NCBI GenBank assembly: GCA_018881555.1
Contig: JACAXG010000052.1
Location: 372,001-436,000, forward strand
DNA: 64,000 nucleotides
Direction of reading: 5' to 3'
Source: Amblyornis subalaris
Lineage: Eukaryota; Chordata; Aves; Passeriformes; Ptilonorhynchidae
The position numbers and the translations under genes were made by a program. Positions 1-13,828 of the stretch are shown here, piece by piece. Position 1 is the stretch's first letter, and each line of letters starts with the position of its first letter. Under the pieces are notes generated by a model that saw only the letters and a list, made by a program, of their open reading frames with translations, was not told where the DNA came from and made no database searches.

Positions 1-1432
1 CAATTAGAAACTTTTCCCAAGCTCTTTTGCTTTCTTTGTGCTTGATGTTGGAGTTTAGTTAGAACTTTAGGCATCCAGGTAGGTATATGTAAATCACATG
101 TACTGATTGCTACTAAAACTGATTTTGACCTGTTCCAGTCTGAAATGTGCATTGCGGATGTTGCTGAGGACAATGACACTANGTTTCTCACTGATGCGTT
201 CCATAATAACTGGGTAGATGCAAGACTCATCAGTCTTCAAGGCACAGTGGATAAATCTAGATCCCCTTCTCCTATTACTTCAGCAAATCATGTACATGAA
301 ACAGATGCTGTTTGTCATAGAAAACTGGTTTTCAGACATTCAGGTGACACCGTTTGGACCCTAAGTGGCATTTATATCTTTACAACAGCAGAGCATATAG
401 ACAGGATTTTGACTGGCCTTTAAGGTGCTTAGCATATATCAAGTGCAAAACGGACTAGATTGTTTCTCCCAAAGTTTAGAGTCCTAAATGCCCAAATAGT
501 TTACTGAATTGCTGTCTTAAGATATGACTGCTTTTCTAGAAAGGCAAAAACATTTATTTGTTTGCTTTAGGATCTGCTGTCCTATTACTCCACCCTGAAA
601 ATTGGTATGATTGTTATTNTAAAAATTGGCAGATATACAGGAAGTACAGTGGGTACCTGAAAACTTAGAGGCTGCAATCTAAACTGCAAGGAGAGCTTCA
701 GAGCTGATGGGTGTGGATAAGGGCCCTGCCTGCAAACCAAAGCAAACCTCTCTCTCATCTATTTTCTATGGGATGGTTACCTGGGAGTGCTGTCTGGATG
801 AGAGCCATCAATGCTTCCACCAGATTTCTGATTCAGGGCNTACCACGGTGCACACCTACAGTTCAGTTTAGATGCAGTCAAAATTGATGTTCTGGCTACG
901 TTTCAGCTCTGCACTGATAGGTATCTGCCTGACCACCCAAGGAGGGATCCTGTCACCAGTGGCTTACCACAGCACTGGCACATGAGCCTTNCAGCACTAC
1001 CTGTGGGATGCAGACCTGGTTTGTCTCTGACACCTGTTTCAAATTCTCTGCCCTACATTTAAGAGAAGAATTCAATATTTCTTTCTTCCAGCAAGACTGA
1101 AAGACCTTGCCACTTATTTATTTTTTCTCCTGATTCACATCCTTTTTGCATGAATCCCTTGATTAAGTTTGGTTGTTTGAGTGTTAAAGAAGGTATTTTA
1201 TTATTGCCTTAAGGTAGGGAAAGCTGCCAATGAACATTAAACACGCTGTGGTCCAGTCCTTGCACAAGAAACCATCATTCGATGCTAACTAACCTACCAG
1301 TCAGGCCTGGCCCTAGAAGTTCAGTGCTTTAGGCAAGATAGACTTGTTGGATTTTTTTAAAGTTTTCTTGCCACACACCCAGTTAAAATATTTTAAAAGC
1401 TCATATAGATATAGATATATATATAAAAAACT

Positions 1433-1505
1433 ATATATGTGTGTGCATGTATTGNTATGTGACTGTTTACAAGTGTTATGCACATACATGCAAACACACA
1501 CACAT
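1433..1505. repeat. imperfect TG/CA inverted repeat
   Basis: A TG-rich arm (about 1433-1453) is followed by a CA-rich arm (about 1482-1505) that is nearly its reverse complement. The two share the core word GCATGTAT and differ by a bulge of about five bases. The loop is about 30 bases. The transcript of either strand could fold into a hairpin, but dinucleotide repeats in opposite orientation are the simplest explanation. Confidence 0.55.
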
Positions 1506-4500
1506 TATGCTACGTATCTAATTATCTGAGACAGCCACATCATAACTGAGGTACATGCTTTTAGCCATGCTGTATTGCATTAGTCTTTGCTCCATATTCC
1601 TGGACACCTTTGGAGAGGTCTTGGAAATTATACACACATATAAGCAACCCCAGACAGTTCCCACATTTTTTTCTATGTGACTATAAAATATTTTTGTCTT
1701 TCCTCCCCAAGGACAGAACGCTATCTGAAAAACTCGATCTACTATGCAGCATCTACTATGCATCTACTATTGTTATCTATACTTTACCAGTTAAAATTTT
1801 AAAAAAAACCCTACTATTATTTTCCAGAACCAGAATATTAGGTTTGTCCTGCTAAAAAGAGTATATACCCAGTTTCAGAAGCGATACGCCAGATTTTTCA
1901 GTGACTTAAGTAAGCACAACTTTTTCTGTGTATGTATATCTACAGTTAGGTAACTTCATAGTCCAATACATCATGCCTGATTACATATAGTAAAGCATAT
2001 GCTGGGAATAAGATTTCTGGATGACTTTCTTGGTTTACCTCAAACTGTATTTCCACTAAATAGAAAACAAGGCAGTCTTCATGTGGTCTGAATATTTCCC
2101 AACTCTTTTTATTCTGTAAATTAAAAACCCCCAACATTATACTGTAGACCAAACTCTCTGTGATCAATTTTCACAGGTTTTATCACTTTCTGAAAGCCCT
2201 CTGCAATCAGTTTTTTAGCAACTTTCAAAGATGGAGACATGAAGTAGAACTTGGAATCTGTGGAGGATAGCTAAGGAAGAGTTTTCTGCAAAATCTGTAG
2301 CATATGAAAACAGCAAGCTATGACAGAAAGACAAACCATAGTTACCTATCCAGCAAAGCAACTACAAGTATGCAAAACATTGGGAATGTGATTACTATCA
2401 CAGAGAGAATAACAAAAGTGAGCTCTTCTAGAGTCGGTGAGGCTGTTCACATGCTTAAAGTAAAGTAAATGCTTATCCACCTTATTGAGTTCCAACATTT
2501 TATATTTAATCTATTTTAAATGCATAATTTACGTATTTGGTTTTACCAGAATTTATGTATGTCTCTGCATTCAAATCTACATCATAGATTCAGATGTTTA
2601 GGGCTTGAAAATAAATACAAAAACCTACAAAATGCAATCCAAAGATATCTTCATATCTATTCTGGTAAAACTAATTTATGCTATGCCTTCTACACTTCCA
2701 GCTGAGTATTATTATTTCTCCTTAGAATACTTTTCCAGGGCCACAAGATGAAGGGGAGTTAAGTACTCCAATTGCATGAAAGAAAATGCAGGTAGCTTTT
2801 ACTNTGGTTTAAATTTTAAGTCTGTTAGAAGTATTTTGAAACTGAGTGCATCTTACAAGTCACTTTGATTAATAGATATTTTTACTGTTGCCTTTAAAAA
2901 AAAGTAACAAAAAGGTGAATTACTTATATCTTTATTTATATATTCAGTTAGCTGTGTTTTTGTTATATTCTCTGTAAATATCAATCTTGTGTTTAGGAAG
3001 GAAACTATGCTTTAATTTTAACATTTTAATTCCTCATTGCCCTAGAGTTTTTTGAGCTGGAGTAACAACACATCTCCTTGTTGGTAGTCCAACTCACTCA
3101 ATCTCTACTTAAAGTTTTTTGTTTTATTGATTCAGTCTCCCGATACTTGTAATAAGATAAATATGTGGAAACTTGAAAACGGTATCTTGTTTACATGGCT
3201 ATGCAGCTGCCAAAACAGCTGCCATTTCAATTTTTAAAAGGGAAACAAAGNTCTCTTATCTGCTGTGGAGGAAAATGGACTAATACTTCCATTCATTTTT
3301 AGTGTCTCTCAAACACANTTAATAACATAGAAGAGCCAACATTTGAAAAACATATCAACCTCTATGCATAATACTGAAATGCATTTCTAAGGGTTAAAAT
3401 ACTTTATTTTGTTACGTTAAAGCATTTTTATGTATCAAGGTTACAAGGAACTAAAAACTGCAAAAGATGGGAGTGCTTCCAAAGAGTTCAACACTCCCAC
3501 TAAACAATATAATTTCTGTTCAGCAGATATCAGACAAAGGGAGAATAAAGCTGGTGTTGATGTGTCCTGGTGGATGCTGTATATTTTTATTAGAAATAAA
3601 GTTCAATATTTTTGAAAAATAGTTCAAGTGAAAAATTGTTTAAGTGAATGAAAAAATAGAAATGTAAATTCTCTTTCAAAATATTTCTTTTTAATAACAT
3701 TTTTATTAATATTGACTATAAAATAGTCTAAAAGATAAAGCACTCTAATTTGTGCTACCTAGATAAGAATGCAGTTGACTCATCATCAAAACAAATTAAA
3801 AAATTGTTTTTGAAAAAAGACATTTGATAATTTTCACATAAAATGTTGAATATGTATTTTTAGGAAATATTTGGCTTTTGTTGAATCATCATTTATTAAT
3901 AGAAAGGTGTTCAGCCAGATGTTCAAACTCCAGAGCTGAGCATTCTTGGCTGGAAACAAAATCAGTCACAGCTCCATATCCCACAAAAGGGTGCAAGACC
4001 AGAATTTTAATAAGTTCCTTCTTCTCCTAGAAGACTCTTTGCTGACACAGAACAGCAGAATTACCTAATCTTCCATCAACTGCTAGATTTAGGATCAATG
4101 TTTGCCAAAACACTTCCATGCAAGCACAACTTGAGTTACTCATGCTAATAACGTAACACATGAGCTATATACAGCTTGTTTCTGAGGAATTAATACAGAT
4201 GGTCTCAGTGTCTATTAGAACAACACTCAGTGGCTTTCAGAACATGTCATATCCTTTCCCATAACCCTTCGAGGTCTGTGATGAGTAAGTTTGACCTTGC
4301 CAATTAATCTTTAAAAAGGCAGAAAGAGAAAAAAAAATTCTTTACTAAGAGTTTCCATCATCCTATATCTACCTATGAAGTATACTTAATTTACATCTCT
4401 AAGGACATCATTTAGCTACCCTCTCTGTCTCATCATGAATATAGCTCCTACAGAACCTGCTGTTGATGTCCTCTAGCTTCTACATTTCATTTCATTGCAA

Positions 4501-7500
4501 CGTGGAGTAGGGGAAGTCTATTATTTACCCCAGTTTCAGATATTTATTTTTTAGTAAAAGCTTATTTGTAAATCTTTGAATTTGCACTCTAATCTGAGTT
4601 ACAATAAAAGTTAACAAAGTAGACAATAATTTCTAATTTGCTTTGTAAACCAAATGTAATAATTTTAAAATATGAAATATTTAGCTGTACCTTACTCAAA
4701 TTTAAGTCCTTTAGGGACAAAACCAAGACTTTTTCTCTAATGACCTTTCTCAATATATTATCTATATACTGCCAGCAATACAAAACATAAATAATATCCT
4801 TTCCAGCTACATGATAACATTTTTCTGTAAAAAAAGTATTTATTCCTTGAAAAAAAATGTTCATGCTATATTTTAGGAAACTAGTCCCAAAGGAATGATA
4901 TAGGGAACTATACACATTCTCTCAACTCTGCGTTTTCAAAAATAAGAGGTATCTTTTAAATAATAAAACCCAGCATTCAGATCTATTGTCTGAGGTTTTA
5001 TTTTTCAAAGAATGACCTAATCTGGTGTCCTGTCATTGTTTTGGCAGAACATGAAACAGCAAATATGTTAAATTTGAGTGGTTTCCTGCAATGTTATTCT
5101 ATCAAACTGGCAATTTCCGAAAGGATTTGGAAAGGAGTTTGCAATTCCTTAGACACCAGGGAGGTCCAGCAATGGCTGCCAAGATGATCTGCAGCTCAAG
5201 CTGGTCCTAATATCTGAGCACATAAAAACATTCCTTTTACTCCAATTTATTTTTAGGCCTAATCTCAAACAGATTTGAGAAACCTTCTGAGTATCCACTG
5301 TTAGCACTTCAGGATATAAAGGACTTGATATTAGTATTTTTATACTTTGTGGCACACAGAAAAATTACACATTGCTTTCTCAGAGGGTTTTTAAACAGAA
5401 TATTTTAATTGCAAAACTGAAACCAGTCCATCTAAAAAGAGAAAGCAAGCATTAACCAAAGAGTAGATGTTACAAATAAGGACAGGATGCACCCTAGGAG
5501 TCTTATACGTGTAATCATGTACTTAATCTGGAGGCTATGTACTTCACATACTTTTTATTATCGCCAACAAATCATGATGTTTCCAAGATGGTAGCAACTT
5601 GGAAGAAATCTGTGATTCAGTTGTGGTTTGGAGCCAACTCAAATTGCAACTTCTGAATAAGATCAAATTGGAAACCTAATTCTTCAGCTAATCTTATTGA
5701 TCTCCAGTCTTAGAGCAGGGACCAATGCTACGTGGGATAACATAAGTCTACAGACTGAATCCTAACATGATGGATGAAGCAGAAAAACTGCAAACTCCNA
5801 ATAGTTCAGTTTAGTTTACTCCGTCATTGTCATTTGAAATCACCATAGCCTTGCATCAACTCACTCAAACCTCTAAGAGTCTAGAAGTGTCAGTTATGAG
5901 AACTCATGAGATCTTTCTCTTGTCTGTGAATACTATTAACCTCAGAAAAGGCATTTATGTAAGAAAACTTCTCTTTCATCTTACCTGCAACAGAAATATG
6001 TCTACTTTTATGTTTTAATTACCTGACATTTCATGTTACTGATTTTCAAGTGACAGTGAAAGAATATTTTATTAGTCATCAAAAGTAAGTAAAAACACCA
6101 ACTACAGAGACAATCCATGAAAAGCAGATGCTCCTGAAGACTGCTCAACATCTTGCTGGAAAGCATAGAAATTAAGTAAAATCTTCTAAGTCTCCTCGTG
6201 CAGAAAAGGAGACTCACAGAACCAGAAGAAACCTGATGAAGCATATGAAAAATATGATCCTGGAACAGTATCAAAGCAAAATTGAAGGGTACATTTCAGG
6301 TTTGGGGTTTTTTCTATTCTGTATTGGGGTTTTTTGGTTTGTTGTTTTTTTTTTTTCTCTCAGAAAATGATACTGGCATATTAGTTCTGAAGCAAATTTG
6401 TGGAAAAAATTTCATCCTAATCTCTATTTCTGCAGTCTAGAAATGCATACTTGTCTAAGATATTCACTATTTTAACAGAAGTTATTTAGTCTTTGCACAC
6501 ATCGCAGATGTGCTAATTGAAATGATTCTTCTACCTGTACATATAAAAAGTTTCATATAGGTTCCCAAAATTCAAAATCTTAATTCCTTTGAAGCAAAGA
6601 AGACTAAAAGAAAGTTAAAATTTGGACCAAAGAGTGCCAGTTTGGATTAAATAAAGTTATGAGACTTGATAAGACATATTTTGCACATGCTCAGTATATT
6701 TTCCATTAATTTTAATGTATCTTCATCATGTTTGAAAAACAGTCTTCTAAGAACCAGAATGTAACCTCAGCACTGCTGGATTATTCTCATCTAGCCAAAA
6801 GATTTACAAATGATACACAGAAATGAAGGGCTTGGAAATTTTTTTCTCCATATACTCTATCAAAATCTTCTCTTGACCTAAATAAACATAAGCAAAGCCA
6901 GAAAAGATATAAAAAATGATAAATTAATTTTTGACCGAAATCCATGTTGCATATTTACAAGCAGGAGGATGAATTTTAAAGACATGATTTGTACATATAT
7001 TTTACTGACCTTCTTAAGTTAAAACGTTTTATCTTCTTGAAGACAACAATTTATCTGCTCAATTAGATTTTTTTCAAATTTATTTTTAAATAAAAATAAA
7101 ACACAATAGGCATGGCATTTGTGGTGTCTGTATGCAGTGCATNTAGGCAGAGAGAGAATATCAAGGTTTTACATAANGCACATATTCTCATTGGAGAGTG
7201 TCATTCAATGCACATGGATATGGGGTATCCGCACCTAAAAATGGGCAGAGGCCTCAGGTGCTGTCTCCACTATACATCACAGGCTTTTTGGTTTGACTTT
7301 CTGCACTACCTACTTGAACATGCCTGAATTCAGATTACCGCGTCTAAGGCAGCGACTTTCTTTCCTCCATGTCTAGTCCTGAACCATCTTTGTTCTCTCA
7401 CCTCCTGATGACCAGCCATGTCAGGTGACAGGACACAACATGGGAATCCTCCCTCACAAACAGAGGAGAAAAACAATGAGGTTGGAAGGGGATTGCTGGA

Positions 7501-7701
7501 TTAGCAGGCTCCTAAGTAGCATTTGCCACTTCAGTTTGGAGAAGCAGACAAAACTCCACTAAACTTTATTACTGTGGTTGCTGTCCTTCACAAGGCCTAG
7601 GGCAGGCAGAAGTGGAGGGGATCAGTTGTCTTATCAAGTCAGACAAACCTAGTAGGCCATGTAAGCATTCAGGCTGCAAAAATTGCAAACTCCATGGGGG
7701 G

Positions 7702-7721
7702 AAAAAAAAAAAAAAAAAAAA
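7702..7721. repeat. A20 homopolymer run
   Basis: Twenty consecutive A bases follow a run of six G bases. No AATAAA lies just upstream and no target duplication was seen, so the run is more likely a simple repeat than the tail of a retrocopy. Confidence 0.85.
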
Positions 7722-8539
7722 GAGGGAAGATGAGGTAAGAAATTCAATACCATTACCATTTTCCTGTAATGAGACATTGAGAAGTTAGAAACAAGTGTCA
7801 AATGTTATTCACAGAGATTGGTGGAGATTTTAGATAATGCTAGTGGACAGAAATTAGAGCGCTAAGTACATGTTTGAACTATTTGTTTGTTTATTTTTTT
7901 CCAAATTTTAGTATTAAATTCTATTGTTTACTCATTTGTAGTGGCCAGTATTAAGTGAGTCAGAGAACTGTATTTAAGTCAAACCTCTATATCAGAACTA
8001 ATTAGTTCCTTGTGTATCCTAGTTACATGAATTTTGATGTAGTTGGAGGGGAAAAGAACTTTGAAAAATGCCACAACATTATTCCAGTTGTTTGAGGCCT
8101 CTCATGCAGGAGCATCCCACAAAATGGTGTTCAAAGGANGAGGATCATAATTGCTACTCAAATAAAGGAGTATGGGATAGATTTAGACAATTTCACATCA
8201 TTACATTAAGGTCAACCACATGGTTAATATGTGTTGTATTTAGCCTATTATTTTTGATAAAATGCCAAATAACTGAAGGGAAGTTGGATTGTGTTGATTT
8301 CTGTCAAAGATGAACAGATTCCAGTGGTGTTTAAACAGGCAGTTTCAGATTTTTATGAAGATTGTGTATTTGAATTGTATAGATCTCTAACTCTTATTGA
8401 TTTTTACAAAAATTCCAAGAAAGACAGTACATATGGCAAGAAAACAAAGATTTTTGCATGCTTGAGGTTTAGTAGTTTTAGATAATAAGCACTTTCAGAT
8501 CTTAAAGTCTTTAATTGTTGGCAGATTTTTTAAAACCAT

Positions 8540-8645
8540 AATATCACAAGAAAATTCAGGTGGGAAGGGACTCTAGGAGTCCATTATTCTGACCTTCTGC
8601 TCAAAGCAGGGACAGCTCTGAGGTCAGACCACGTTCTGCATTTCT
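8540..8645 (-). mobile_element. old CR1 LINE 3'-end remnant
   Basis: Read on the plus strand, this stretch resembles the reverse complement of a CR1 3' region. It has an ATCACA-like start, then GGTGGGAAGGGACTCTAGGAG, then the characteristic CTGCTCAAAGCAGGGACAGCTCT followed by GGTCAGACCA. These match, with many substitutions, the familiar avian words around GGTTGGAAGGGACCTC and GCTCAAAGCAGGGTCA, recalled from memory. The element therefore lies on the minus strand. Similarity fades after about 8645, though a weak continuation to about 8690 is possible. No coding part remains. The divergence suggests an older insertion than the other two CR1 copies. Confidence 0.65.
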
Positions 8646-11600
8646 TAAGAACTCAGTGGTTTCACTGAAGGGCATTTACACAATTTCCTGGACTTTTTTC
8701 AAATTCCATGGAAAGAAGAACTGAGGGAGGAATAAATGGTCAAGGGGAAATAATGGGAAACATTTTTTTCATCTTTGTTATCNGCAACCAGGAGCAGGGA
8801 AAACACTGCATGTTTGTGCCTTTCAGAGCTGAGTACATGGAGCTGTAATGCAATAACAAATGATGCAGGTTCGGTGACCCTGCCCTTAATAGAGGTCTCT
8901 AAAGTGTCAACAATGTCGTCAATTGGTCTACATCCGTTGGGACAGAATCTCATAATCCATCAAGCTTTATTAATTTCCTAGGATTAAAGGAATAATTACT
9001 GTGTAGCTCTGTGCAGAACACATATCTTTGCCACTAGCTAAGGCTCAGGGTTCTCTTAGCTCTTCAGACAAGTATCTAACTTTCAAAGATATTGTCGTTC
9101 ACTGTGGACACTAATTCTTCTTTCATCTACATTTCAAAAAAGAATGGAGTGCCATGTTTTTCAAAGCAGGGTTTTTTTTTTTCACTTTAATACTGACTGC
9201 TTACTAAACACATGGGATCTGCTAATGAGTGTTGATTCAGTTTGATCTCAGCTAGGAAATTTCATCTACTAGTTTCTTCACCCAGAGTGAAAAATAATTA
9301 GTGACATTGATGTGAAAATAGTGACAAACCCATATAAAATAAGAAGGGAAATTTTGGAAACTACAAAATAGAACATGAGCAAATGGTATACTAAGGAATG
9401 AAGAAGAACATATTATGTATGATGCCTAGGGATTCTAGGATAATACTGCTGCTATGTGGTATCAATTGACATNAAAATAAATTGCAAAATGTTATCCTGG
9501 TGAATATATATTTATTACATGTGCATATAGCTGTCCTTTCCTGTTTGTTACAACTTTGGTGACCCACAAAACATTCTAGTTACACCATTCAGAAGGAAAA
9601 ATATCCAGATAAAAGGTGTATACCAGAGATTAATAGGTGATCAACAAGAGGACATTGTTGAAGCATATCAGTACTTCAAGCAATTCTTACCACTCCAGTC
9701 AGAGAAACTATTTAGTGTGTTAACTTCATGCTTGTGAAACTTGTCTTTTGGGCATGGTCATGTCACATTACATCATTTAAATTCCATGTTTGACTGACAG
9801 GAGAGTTGTACTAAAGTTGGTCATTTCTATAATGCATTATACACCTTCATATGTTTTTATCTTTTAAGCAGAAAGGACTGATTTTCCTGACATTTTCATT
9901 TAAGCCCAGTGCATGAAAAAACTCATGGCTGTAATTAACCAATAGCACTGTGAGAAACTTCATCATTTTATAAAAACAAAGAATTTATTAGTGTACATAT
10001 TTTCATCTGCAGGGTCTACATAAAATATATTAGAACCCCCTCAATCACTTGCCATACAGACTGTGTCTCTTGAGATAAAACCCTCTTGTTCATGTTTAAA
10101 AAAAATTCTGTGCTGAAAGAAATCTTGAAAATATTTATGTGCAAACACTTTTAATGATCTTATATGTAAATAAGCACCAGATGCATGATTTCAGTCAGTT
10201 TTGGTACAAATGATCCCTAGAGGTGCCTGTGAAGCTGTTCTTATAACAATAACATCTCAGGCAAGTGATGGGGTTACAACACTTGAAGAAGGTGTCGTCC
10301 ATCGGTTGACCCACAACAGGTGATTATAAAAATATGCATAGTTTTCTCTAAATGCAAAATAATGTAATCCAATTCATAATGGTGGCTTGTGGTGGATGCC
10401 ATAGGCCATACATCTCACCTCTCATGAGATGGTTGGCATGGCCTCCTATCCATGTGCGTCCTGGTGGTACAGCATGTTTCAGTGGGAGTGGAGCTGAGAT
10501 CATGAATTCATCTGCTGCAGGCATAATAAGAGCTATCAGATGCTACACTCTTCCTTTTTTTTTTCTGATTAAACATTCAGTTTTCAGTTTGATCAAACAC
10601 ACCCTCACACACACGCCTCACCTTACAGAAGAAGAAGAAGAATTAGAAGTAAGAAGACATAGGGAAAAGACAGGTAATATGTTCCTGTCACTAAGGACAG
10701 CTATGAAATGATTTTCATTTCATCACAATGTTAAATAGCAAGCTCTAAAGTTAGCCATTAAGTCATAAGAGTATGAAATTCACACTAGATATTTAAAACA
10801 TAGAGGATGAGGATCTCTCATTAGAACTTCAGTGATGTTTTCAAAGAAGTCTTGGAAAATTGGAAATACCAAAGGCCTGCAGAAGACTATTTTTTTTTCT
10901 CAATCCACAAAAAAAGGAAAATATTAGATACCAATTTCTAATTTGTCAGTATAGGGGAAGAGTAGATACAAGATCTTACCAACAAAAATTAAGAGAGATT
11001 ACCACTAGTAATGTCAATTGTAACAGATTTATGGGGAATAAAACTTTAGACTTATGCCATGCCATTTAAATTGAGAAAACAGGCTTGAGAAAGCATGAAA
11101 CCAATCTTATCTAATTCTACATTGCTGCAGGACCAAATACAATCTATTTCTAAACGTTTCTCCTCCAACATTAGATTTTAGAGATACTATAATCCCTAAC
11201 TGTTTCCACTTCTGTAGTAACACATGCCAGTTCTCGAATATGTGGCTCAAATCTTGTTAGCAGTCAAATGGATTTTGTCTGTCATTGTGCCAGTAGATTT
11301 GCTAAACTGATCAATGCTGTCTTATAACATGCTGAGACCAGATTCTTCTTTGTACTTGTCCTTTCTATGTTAAAGAATATAAGGGCCTTTGATGATATGT
11401 AATTTTTTCTTCGTTTTTCTCATATTTGATGTTGCTGTCCTCCGGACTGTTGTCTTCTGGTCTCTATTCAGGCCAGTAATACCTTCCAGGAGGTTGAAAG
11501 TCACAGGAATCCCAGCTGAATATATTAGGGCAAAGTAGAACTGGAATTACTATTGCTTTTTATGCAAAGTACATAAATTTTTTTGGTCCATAATGAGCTT

Positions 11601-13484
11601 GTTTTTCATCTTAAGGACTTTCTTTTTAATTTTCTTTTACTGGTATAACCCGCCAAGCAATATTTTGAGATTTTTAGTTCCTAAAAGAAATCATTTTCTT
11701 TCTGATTCCTACATATGGCACTGATCTTTTCAAGATTCCATCTTGTTAAATTTGAACATTTTCTCAATTCTGATCATAGACTCTTAAATTTATACAGCCT
11801 CTGTGGCCTTGCTGTCATCTGTGAAGGCCATCAATGTAAATTCTATTCCATAACTGAAGTTATTATGCCACAGAATTAATAAATCCAGGCCCAGGGTAGA
11901 TTTTTAGGTAATCCTATTTGGAATACACTGCAAGTTTGAGATGAAAATATTGATAACCATTCCTTGAAGCAAGATACACGGATTCTCCCTCTCCTGATTG
12001 ACTGGACTAGATCCAATTTGGAAACAAGTTAGCCTAGCCTCACTTACATTGCTATGCTTCTTTCAGTATCAGGTTGGTACATCAGCAGAGGGTGGTACTG
12101 GGAGATAAATCTTCCCAGGCTGTTGCCAGCCTAGGGATTGCTCAGTGAAGACCTGCCCAATATGTCTGAAAAAAACTGGGAAAAGTTGGACTACATGATT
12201 ATCTGTTGCAAGGTTGTGTAATCTACAGTCCTCATAATCAGCCTGTATAGAGACTTTCTACTTAACTCTGTGTACTTGCCTGCATACATAATTTGTAATT
12301 ATTTTAGGGCTATCAGACCAGCCTAGGCACATCTTCTATTTTCGTGGGTTTCTATGGAGAAAAACACCTCAGAAGACCTCATCTCTGTCTTAGCTGATTG
12401 TACAATCTATGAATCTTGAGTATTAGTGTAAAGTTAATGAGAAGAGTACATCCAAGAAAAACTAGTTTCTGTGCAATGTGTTGAAGGTGCTATAGGTTCA
12501 TTTGGGGAAGGGGAGTACGATGGAAGTTACATCTTTTCCTTTCATGAAAAAAGGGTTTTTTATATCAAATAAAAAAAATAATTCTGCATTATTTGGAAAC
12601 CACACTACATTCCTAAAAGACCTTCCTAGTCAGAATAGAAATTCTAACCATAGGTTTTAGATGACCAGGAATTGGATCTCTCAAGCCTGTCACACAAATA
12701 TGAAGCCCTGGAAAGTATAATATAGTGTTATGTAGTACAGGTGCATTGCTGAGATGACTGGCTGATGGTAACTTAGGTGAGGAAGGTCTATTCTTTTTCA
12801 CAGTTGAAGAAAGAATTTTGTCAGTGACAAGAAGGATGGCTTACATGCCTCACATTCCTCAGAGCTGAAAATAATGAAGGAAGGGAGGAGAGAGAAAAAA
12901 AGGAATCAGCAGGGAACTTAATGCAGGTGCAATATTTCTCAAGACAAAGAGTTTTTTTGTTTCACCTCCATCTTATTCCATGAAAATGAACCCATCTCCT
13001 CTCCCTCTCTTTATCAGCACAAAGTAGATTAAAATGTTGATACCCTTTCCTGACAAAGATATTTTTATAGTCTTTAGTCAAGTTGTTGGGGCAGGATTAA
13101 CTTCCTACAGAACTTAAAATAGCTACACCAAGTGTAGCAGAGTTCCACATAGGTTCATTAACCTGTCCAGTTTTACTTTCTGCACCTACTGCTGCACAAC
13201 TGTAACTTTCTGTACTCTCCCAAGTCTACCAAAAAAGCCACGTATTTCATTGAGCCAGCATATCAATCCAATCACTGAAATGACAACTGCAAATATACTT
13301 TAACTCCAGGATGAATCAAGACTATATTTAACCCCGGGATTGCTGGAATTCATATTATTTAGTTCTGAACAACAGAAAATGTAGGTTTCCTGTAGGTAAA
13401 CATTTAATATTGTTGGAAAAACTTTTGTTGTTCTTACCAGGAGTTATTTGAACTGTATATTGAATCTAGAACATGACTTCACTT
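8646..13484. other. AT-rich non-coding stretch, no recognisable gene
   Basis: There are no open segments resembling known proteins. The longest, at 10352-10711 (119 codons, plus), has no family motif. Short simple repeats include a CA-rich patch and (GAA)n near 10.59-10.65 kb. On the minus strand a very good splice-acceptor-like site (a long pyrimidine tract then AG at 12866-12865) is followed by only about 20 open codons. Nothing else was recognised. Confidence 0.7.
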
Positions 13485-13828
13485 ATGTATATAAGTATGT
13501 AAAGTGGGGGTGCCAAGAGGATGGAGCCAGGCTCTTTTCAGTGGTGCCAAGCAATAGGACAAGAGGCAACAGGCAGAAACTGATGCACAGGAAGTTCCAC
13601 TTAAATATGGGGAAGATCTTCTTTACTGTGCAGATGACCAAGCACTGTAACAGATTGTCCAGAGAGGTTGTGGAGTCTCCNTCACTGGAGATATTTCAGA
13701 ACCATCTGGACACAATCCTGTGCATTCTGTTCTAGGATGACCCTGCTTCAGCACGGAGGTTGGACCAGATGACCCACTGTGGTCCCTTCCAACCTGATCC
13801 ATCCTGTGATTCTGTGATTCTGTGATTC
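13485..13828 (+). mobile_element. CR1 LINE, 5'-truncated, intact 3' end
   Basis: This is the last part of a CR1 non-LTR retrotransposon. From about 13487 to the TAG at 13733-13735 it encodes the C-terminal tail of the CR1 ORF2 protein without frameshift or stop. Recognisable words are GCQEDGARLFSVVPSNRTRGN near the start and FFTVQMTKHCNRLSREVVES later. It then continues through the short CR1 3' UTR (GGTTGGACCAGATGACCC, then TGGTCCCTTCCAACCT) into a tandem TGTGATTC tail. A full CR1 is about 4.5 kb, so this copy is a typical 5'-truncated insertion of about 345 bp. It lacks the endonuclease and the reverse transcriptase catalytic domain and cannot move on its own. One unresolved base lies inside at 13681. 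CR1 insertions normally have no clear target duplications, and none was seen. Confidence 0.94.
13805..13828 (+). repeat. CR1 terminal 8-mer tail, three units
   Basis: Three exact copies of TGTGATTC lie head to tail at 13805-13812, 13813-13820 and 13821-13828. CR1 elements end in such short tandem 8-mers instead of a poly(A) tail. This fixes the orientation and 3' end of the element. Confidence 0.93.

Larger units (their letters stand above)
1..8539. other. AT-rich non-coding stretch, no recognisable gene
   Basis: The sequence is AT-rich with stops scattered in all six frames. The longest open segments are about 90-110 codons and none resembles a protein I know. Small features inside are a TA/TG-rich inverted repeat near 1.43-1.51 kb, a T12 run at 6345-6356 and an A20 run at 7702-7721. 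One open segment at 139-423 follows a splice-acceptor-like site and is treated as a finding only. No tRNA, snRNA or rRNA sequence was recognised. This could be intergenic or intronic. Confidence 0.7.

Noticed and set aside
7100..7721. Possible retrocopy ending in the A20 run
   Set aside because: No AATAAA before the run, no target duplication and no recognisable parent gene.
12183..12230. CR1-like word GTTGGACTACATGAT
   Set aside because: Similarity is limited to about 15 bases and the following sequence does not match a CR1 3' end.
12780..12864. Minus-strand segment after a superb pyrimidine tract at 12867-12900
   Set aside because: Only about 20 codons stay open and no suitable donor or poly(A) signal follows.
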